A stretch of DNA of 64,000 bases. It comes from Thamnaconus septentrionalis (lineage: Eukaryota; Chordata; Actinopteri; Tetraodontiformes; Monacanthidae). The position numbers were made by a program, and so were the translations under genes. Shown here piece after piece: positions 57,284 to 64,000 of the stretch. The notes beneath the pieces were generated by a model. That model did no database searches and was not told the DNA's origin. It worked only from the letters and a program-made list of their open reading frames with translations. The stretch lies in NCBI GenBank assembly GCA_009823395.1, contig CM020506.1:23386001-23450000 (forward strand), read 5' to 3'. The first letter of the stretch is position 1. Every line of letters begins with the position of its first letter.

Positions 57284-58383
57284 GTAAGAGCCGCCACCCA
57301 CTGGCCGCTTCTGGAACAGCAGCTTCTCCTCCAGTCTGTCCCTCCGAGTCTGTGTTTTTGGATTTATTTCATATATTTATCTACACTTTGCTTGATTATT
57401 TCTTTTTATGACTCCTTTTTACTTTAAGTCTCTCACTGCATTTGTCCACAAATATCAGTACTTTCTGCTTCTTACATTGGAAGAAACATCCAAGTTACTT
57501 TTGTGTTTTAAAGTTTGTAAAAGGCACCAGATTCTGTCAAAAGTAATTTGCTGTTTTTGCTTGAAGTGGAGCTACTTGAACTCTGCTGTTGTGTAGTTCA
57601 ATATAAAAGTGAGTAATATTTTAGAGGAAGATAGTGTTTGAGTACTTCGGCTTTGGGATCACGGTGGTCAATTATTCTGTTCTTTAATTCTGTTATTTAT
57701 TCTGTCACAACTTTTTTGTTTTTCCAAAATTATCAACGAATGTATCTTTTCATGAATGGCAAAAAAATATATATCTTTTTACTTTTTTGTTAAGTACATT
57801 TAAGAAGCTGTACTTTCTTTTACTTAAGCAAACAAGTTCAATCAGTACTTCTGCCAAAGCAGCATCTTCCAAGTCTGTTTCCATGGGAGCGCCCAAGTGT
57901 ATTAGTATTATTTTTTTCCACTGTTGTGGCTTGACTGGTTGTTTCAGAGCAGTTCCAGGTTCCAGCTGGGATCTTTTGGATCACATGATTTTCATTTGGC
58001 CGCTCTGAAAAAGCGACTGATGGTCGGTTGGGTTTTTAATTAAATAGCCAGATAATCTTGGAGAAAAAAAAACAAAAAATGAACTGACTAGATTTCCAAA
58101 TAAGTTTTTTTTTTTTTTCAAAATTCTAAAGTACTTTTTAAAAAAAAAATCATATCAGATGAATTTCCTGCGGTAATCTAATCAGGAAGTCAGCTGCAGA
58201 ACCTTTACCACGATTTAGATCGGAGTGTTTTCCCTCGTCAAACCGGTCGGGGCCGAATGGTGATTCCTCTGCGTTCCAGATATAGTTCTCCCTGTTGTTC
58301 CTGATAGGTCCTCCTAGTTTCCAATAGGTTCTCATTGGTGTTCCCAATAGGTTCTCCTTCGTTGGTGCTCCTCAACAGTCACG

Positions 58384-61040
58384 ATGACGGTGTGCTACTC
58401 CTGCTGCCTGGCTCTGCTGGTCTTTGCTCCTATGATCCTCGGCTCCAACCCTGGGGTGGAGGTGCGGCTCACCCAGAAAGGCCTTGAATACGGTGAGTAC
58501 CAGTGGCCCAAGCAGCTCCACGAATCAATGAATGAATGAGCCTTTATTTGTCACATGTAGCAAAATATACGCAAAATTGTACAATCCCCATGTTCTCCCC
58601 GTCCTGTCAGAAACCAAAAAACAAACAAACAACTCCGCTGTTCTCCCTCCTTCCAGGCCGTCAGATTGGGATGGCCTCCATCCAGAAGAAGCTGCAGACC
58701 ATCAGCATCCCAGACATGTCAGGGAAGGAAAGGGTGAAGGTGGGGAAGGTGGAGTACCGGCTGTCCAAGTAAGACAACAGCAGCAGACACACACAATCCA
58801 CCATTCAAAACAATCACCACCACCACCACAACCACAACCATGGCAACGACCACCACAACTACCACAACCACCACAACCACCACCTTCTTCTGGTGTTTCC
58901 CAGCATGCACATCGTCAACGTGGGCCTGCCGTCGTCCACTGTGAACCTGGTGCCAGGGGGCGGAGTCACGCTAGCCATCAGCAACGCCTTTATCAACCTG
59001 CGGGGCAACTGGAGGGTCAAGTACCTCCGCAGAATGTAGGTAACACACACACACACGTACACTCCTGCAAAGTTTAATGGAGCCGCTAAACACTTTAATG
59101 CGCTTCAGCCCGTTATTTTTCCCTTCAATCTCTCTTGTATTAGTCTGAGGTCAAAGTTAAGTTCACTTAACCCCCCCTGTCCCCCATTGCAGCAGAGACA
59201 GCGGCTCCTTCGAGCTCAATGTCAATCAGCTGTCTGTCAGCGCCACCATGGCCGTCAGCAGCGACCCAACCGGCCGACCCGATGTCAGCAGCACCAGCTG
59301 CACCGCCGCCGTGGGCAGCGCCCGTGTCAAGTTCCGGGGCGGAGCCAGGTGAGAGAGACCCGGGGAAACGGTCAGGTTTTTGTTTTTCCACTGACTCGGA
59401 CCTGATTCGTTCTGATCACAACGACTCAGTGACTCACTCTGGTTCCGTTCAGAGTTTCAACTCCTCAACTGACCTCTGTGTGTGTTTCAGCTGGCTCTAC
59501 AATCTCTTCTCCAAGTACATTGACCGGGCTCTGCGCAAGGCCATGGAGAAGCAGGTGAGCGTGTCCACGGATTGTGACCCTAATACATGAAAGTAAAAAC
59601 CCAAAGTCCAAGGAGGACAAAGGAGCTGAATGACTAAGGATTAAAAAGCTGCGAGTTGGAGGGAGAGAGAAAACATGAAGTTTTTGATCGTCAGTGTTGC
59701 TGTTGTTCAAAACCATCTGGTGTAATTGGAGGCATCACTGGCAGCACATGACTAAATCACTTCATCTTAATTCACTGAGCCACCCAGAAGCAGGGGCAGA
59801 GCTCTGGGTCGGCCAGGATGATGAGAGACTAGGCTTTGAACTGAAACCTTATTTCTAACACAGTGGTTCTTGTTATCTATTACAGATTGTTTCTTGTGCC
59901 ACATTATTTTATTTATTTATGTTTTTAGTTAACATTATATGAGCATTGCAACAAAGACATGGACCATAATAGAACAAGGCGAAACAAAATAGACAAAGGC
60001 AGAAGAACTAGACAAGAAGAAACCAGAAATAATAGGAGGTTAGTATAAAATATTACAGCCAAGCAAAACAATGTGAAAAATAATAATGATGATCAAGATA
60101 TGTTTAGGCTTTCTGAGAAAAGATCTCGTATAATTCCAGGGACCATGAAGTTCATCAGGAATGACATCATCTTGGAGAATTGAAAGCATTGAAAGCAAAT
60201 CTGCAGTCCTTTGCCCAGTTTTCCATGCTAACACACATCATCTTAATTCATTTGAGTTTACTTTATTTTTTATTCTTTACACAATTCTCATCTCAGCTTG
60301 AAAAAATGATCCAATCTGTCCTGATATTTCCAGACTTGCAGCTCTGTAAACCATAAATATACTATATATATACAACTATAAATGGAAAATTCATTCATTC
60401 ATGTATGCAGACATTTTGCGAGATTTCTATTAAGTCAACGAGGGAACAAATAAGCTTGATAACCTTTAATGCCATAGCAATTCCTGCCCCACACCCCATG
60501 CCAAAGGTAGGGTTGCCGACCGTCCTGTATTGGCCGGGACGCCCCGTATTTGAGACAAAAGAGGCACATCCCATACGGGACGTTGTTTGTTCCGGCCTCC
60601 CGGGTAAAGGGAACATGCATAGATTTTTTCGTTTGGTTCGCCATGCAGTGTGTGTCTGTCTGCTTGCCTTGGTGTTTGTGTGCTGTATGCGAAGGGCCGC
60701 GCAATTGACAGGGAAGGCACAACAGTACGAACGTGTAAGTGTGTACGTGCGTCCCTGTGCTGTGTGTGTTGCAATGCTCTGGGCGGCGGCACGCACGTCA
60801 GTCTGTTTACTTTGTTTCCTCGTGTGGAAAAATGAGCGCTGCTGCTGGAAGTCATGAAAATGAAAGAGAAGCTGTTGAGGAAGTGCTCCTGGGCCCCGGC
60901 CCTTCTAAAAAGAAAAGAGTTGTGTCTTACAACAAAAGGTGGGAAGAAAAACACAGTTGAGTTAAGCCTGTGAGTGGCGATCAGTCCCGGGTCTTCTGCA
61001 CGTTGTGTGCAGTAGCCTAATGCATGTGTTTGTATTGTTT

Positions 61041-61072
<32 letters not shown>

Positions 61073-61188
61073 TCATTCATTCATTCATTTTCTATACCCG
61101 CTTATTCCAATTCAGGGTCACGGGGGTCTGCTGGAGCCTATCCCAGCTGTCTTAGGGCGAAGGCAGGGTACACCCTGGACAAGTCGCC

Positions 61189-61222
<34 letters not shown>

Positions 61223-61646
61223 TGTATTGTTTTTTTATTTTTTATTTTTATTGTTTTTGTATTTTTAAGCTGCTTTACAATTTAATAGGTATAACTGTGC
61301 CAAAATGCAGTTTTCCATGTGGTTTTGACCTCCCAAAAATCCAAAAATTATTCCGGCCCGCCCGCGGCCGATGAGGTGTTCCATATTTCGATTTCTGGGA
61401 GTTGGCAACCCTAGCCAGAGGCTCGCTTGGCCAGAAATGCTAATGCTAATGCTAGCAGCCACACCTTGCGATTGTTCACTGATTGTTCGCCGAGCTTTGA
61501 GGAGGGAAACATCTCACACCTTTCTCTCTCTGTTCTTTCAGATCTGCCCCCTTGTGACCAAAGCCATATCAGACGTGAACCCTCATTTGAAGACCCTCAA
61601 TGGTGACCGGTCTTTTGAATGATCTGATAATCCCATAAAATTACAC

Positions 61647-61693
<47 letters not shown>

Positions 61694-63988
61694 CATATAC
61701 ACATATATATACATACACATATATATATATATATACATACACACATATCTATATATATACATACACATATATATATGTATACATATATATATATATATGT
61801 ATACATATATATATATATATATACATATGCAAACCCAACAAAATTCCCTTCCTCCCTGCAGTTCTGGCTGAGGTGGACAAGTACGCTGAGGTGGAGTACT
61901 CCATGGTGAGGTCGCCCACCGTGTCGCAGTCCTACATCGACCTGAGCCTGAAGGTACCACCACTGTCACCGTGTCCGTCTGCATCATGTCTGTTAAGAAG
62001 TTAAAAAGCAAAAAAGCCCGCTCGGGTGCTAATGGTTTCTTCCTCCCACCCCTCCAGGGCGAGTTCTACAACATCGGACGGCACCAGGAGCCTCCGTTCG
62101 CGGCCCAGAACTTCTCACTGCCGCCCAACGCCAGCAGGATGCTCTACATCGGCCTGTCCGCCTTCACCCTCAACTCAGCCGCCTTCGTCTACGACCGAGC
62201 CGGAGCCCTCAGCCTCTATGTCACTGACGACATGGTGAGCTAGAGATCTCCCAGACCCCGCCCCCCACTGCACAACTGCCCCCCAAACCCTAACCCCACC
62301 TAACCTCTCCGCTCTTGTCGCTGCAGATCCCAAAGATCTCACCCATCCGCCTCAACACCAGAACCTTCGGCACCTTCGTCCCTCAGGTGAGTTCCACCAC
62401 CACCACTGAGAACAAATACTTTGTTAATGTACTTAAGTAGACGTTTAAGGTATTTGTACTTAACTTGAGTATTTCTTTTCGACTTTCTACTTTGACCGCC
62501 TACATTTGTACACTCATATCTGTACATTCTACTTCTGGTTCTGGTTACTACTGTTTAAAAGATACAAATTCTGTTCAAAGTCATTCACTTATTATTTATT
62601 CTAGTTCTTGTTGGTTGAATTTGAGCTATTTAAAGTTCAATATGAGAGTGGATCATATTTTGGGGGGAGATTATTTATTGTTTTATCATGGAAAAACTAA
62701 TATTTTTTAGTTTTTATTTCAGTAATTTCAAACAGTCATTTTCAGCACCTGTACTTTCTAACTTTTACTGGAGTAAAGGAGTTGAATCAGTACTTATACT
62801 CAATTAATCAACTTCTGTTTGTACAACGCTAAATCACATCCACAAACATCTCAAAGCGCTTTTTACAATTAGAGAAAAAGAACCAACTGGTCCAACTTTG
62901 ATCAAAGTATTTATTTATTTTTTAAACATGTACTCATTCTTGAGTACAGAGTGTCAATCCTCCCATCCACCTGCTTCCTTCTCTCAGATTGCAAAGCGTT
63001 TCCCCAACCTGATGGTGAAGCTGCTAGTCAGAGCCTCGGCCAATCCCGTGGTCCGGTTGGAGCCCGGCCGGGTGGCGGTCCAGGCCAACGGCACAGTGAC
63101 GGCCTACGCCATCCAGGCCAACGGCACGCTGACCCCGCTCTTCATGCTCAACCTGGTAAGGGCATCACGCCAGCCCAATAACAAATGAGCTGCTTTTGTT
63201 CAGTTCTGGTTCTGGGGAAAAGAAGAAAACCTACAAAAAAACCTGGTGACCTCGACCTCATCTCGCTTCCTTTCTTTTCTTGGCAGGAGACGAACATAAG
63301 CGCCCAGGTGCTCCTCAAAGGGATGAGGTTAGCGGCAGCTGTGACCCTCAACAGGTGAGTCACGCTGTTAAAAAAAAATGCTCCTCAGAAAGACTCACTG
63401 AGGGGGTCAAAAGGTCACAATCTGACTTTTTAGAGGTTTTTTTTGCAACAGAATGTCTCTGACCCTGGCCACCAGTTATGTCGGAGATTTTCAGGTGAGA
63501 GCAGCTTCTTTATTGTTATTATTCATTCATTCATTTATTTATTCGGGACTGAGCCCTGGCGAAAAGACCAGCTCTGACCTTTATTTTCAATTTCCTCAAA
63601 ACCAATTTTCGGAGCCAATAAGTGACAGAGTGAACTGTGGGCTGACTGACCTTTGACCTCTACCCCACCCCACCCACCTCTAGGTCAGAGCTCTGGACAG
63701 CGTCCTCCAAATGGTGCTCAAACTGGTGGTGATACCGACGGTTAATGGTAAGGAGCGAAAAAAATTTAAAAATTAAGACATTTTAAAATTTTAAATAAAT
63801 GTAAAAAAACAAAGGTTGAGCCGTTGCTCAGCGAGCTAGTTTGACACCACTTGAAATTAAAAAAACACTAAATAATGAAATGCCACCTTTTTTTTTTTTT
63901 GCACTTTGCAGTCCAACTGGCCAAGGGTTACCCACTTCCTGCCCTAGGAAAGATGGAGCTGGTCAACACTCAGCTGCAGATCTACAAG
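58384..63988 (+). CDS. bpi: LBP/BPI-type lipopolysaccharide-binding protein, 14 exons (last exon outside window)
   Basis: Secreted lipid-transfer-type protein that binds bacterial LPS. Exons: 58384-58492, 58657-58768, 58904-59035, 59193-59348, 59491-59554, 61542-61602, 61862-61953, 62058-62234, 62327-62386, 62988-63155, 63287-63354, 63452-63494, 63684-63747, 63912-63988. All introns are GT-AG and all phases join, giving 461 codons; fish relatives have about 470, so only a short final exon is missing. Residues 1-20 ('[20 protein letters not shown]') are a signal peptide. N-terminal barrel: '[20 protein letters not shown]', '[20 protein letters not shown]'. C154 and C193 ('SSTSC', 'KQICPLV') match the conserved BPI disulfide. 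C-terminal barrel: '[20 protein letters not shown]', '[20 protein letters not shown]'. Possible N-glycosylation at NAS, NGT (twice) and NIS. Fish usually have one gene combining LBP and BPI features, so the symbol is nominal. Confidence 0.95.
60508..61413 (+). mobile_element. hAT-like element in intron 5 of the LBP/BPI-like gene
   Basis: Inverted ends 'tagggttgcc' (60508) and 'ggcaaccct a' (ending 61413) are flanked by 'gccaaagg' (60500-60507) and 'gccagagg' (61414-61421), an 8-bp duplication with one mismatch. Inside, 60831-60957 encodes '[20 protein letters not shown]', then '[17 protein letters not shown]', a TGA where Trp is expected, then '[16 protein letters not shown]', a BED-like zinc-finger start of a hAT transposase. 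(AAT)n tracts at 61042-61071 and 61191-61222 and a common fish repeat (61085-61190) interrupt it. Confidence 0.78.
61085..61190 (-). repeat. Common teleost interspersed repeat fragment
   Basis: 'ttctatacccgcttattcc' ... 'gggtacaccctggacaagtc' 'gccag'. Its complement shares 'tggcgacttgtccagggtgt' with 383-402. Nested within the intronic hAT-like element. Confidence 0.7.
61646..61826. repeat. (TA)n/(CA)n compound microsatellite in intron 6
   Basis: Mixed TA, CA and TACA units directly before exon 7. The acceptor is separated from it by about 30 bases. Confidence 0.95.
62420..62880. repeat. Interspersed repeat in intron 9
   Basis: 'acttgagtatttcttttcga' through 'gcacctgtactttctaactt' matches the family at 55254-55400 and 57515-57850. 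62820-62880 ends with 'catctcaaagcgctttttac', like a LINE/SINE 3' end. Confidence 0.55.
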
Positions 63989-64000
63989 GTTTGAATCGCC

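Noticed and set aside
59037..59040. In-frame stop at the end of exon 3 of the LBP/BPI gene (ATG TAG)
   Set aside because: Using the donor at 59036 (aat|gtaggt) gives AT+C = Ile and the expected 'RRIRDSGSF' junction, so the gene is not broken.

Overview
The window looks like teleost fish nuclear DNA. It has a spliced vertebrate LBP/BPI-type innate-immunity gene, a finTRIM-type coiled-coil fragment, an ENTPD4/7 retropseudogene, abundant CA/TG microsatellites, and repeats typical of fish: RTE/Rex3-like LINEs, tRNA-type SINEs, and Tc1, hAT, Harbinger, Merlin and TTAA-target DNA transposons. There is one host gene that appears functional; most of the rest is layered transposon insertion.

Layout. 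1-3400: a LINE 3' end, a Merlin transposase remnant, a hAT element with target-site duplications (TSDs), a LINE reverse transcriptase (RT) piece and a SINE-like repeat. 3400-9700: mostly anonymous DNA with microsatellites, a Tc1 remnant (6.1-6.7 kb) and a Harbinger-type SANT/Myb ORF remnant (7.7-8.8 kb). 10640-11713: a TTAA-flanked element. 12.1-14.7 kb: a 15-bp minisatellite, long TG/CA tracts and a CpG-rich block without a recognised gene. 15.5-18.1 kb: a repeat split by a 2.2-kb hAT element with a perfect 8-bp TSD, which itself holds another TTAA element. 18.5-19 kb: an LTR. 20.5-25 kb: a HARBI1-like transposase remnant interrupted by two TTAA-flanked elements. The larger one (21093-24109) carries an intact three-exon ORF resembling the P2X7 cytoplasmic 'ballast' domain on the plus strand and a decayed THAP-like zinc finger on the minus strand. 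27.1-30.7 kb: a transposon SANT-like ORF, a Gypsy-type solo LTR with 5-bp TSD, and a repeat carrying another LTR. 32.4-33.9 kb (minus): an intronless, frameshifted ENTPD4/7 retrocopy. 34.5-38.1 kb: a TTAA element, a possible LTR, a LINE RT piece and a finTRIM fragment. 38.5-42.9 kb: one LTR split by a full-length RTE LINE (12-bp TSD) and by a Gypsy-type solo LTR (5-bp TSD). 44.9-51.9 kb: a SINE, a LINE, a large fish-transposon ORF remnant, and a Penelope-like retroelement split by a TTAA element and ending in a hammerhead-like motif. 53.8-57 kb: repeats and long microsatellites.

57.0 kb to the end: the LBP/BPI-type gene on the plus strand, with a TATA box, a C/EBP-like site, a putative non-coding first exon and fourteen coding exons (58384-63988, 461 codons). 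The last short exon lies beyond the window. Intron 5 carries a 0.9-kb hAT-like insertion.

Main point of interest: the TTAA-flanked elements fit the Kolobok superfamily (TTAA target, THAP domain). One of them encodes a small ballast-like protein whose splice sites and polyA signal all look sound while its THAP partner is broken. Identities were judged by eye from translated motifs; no database search was run.
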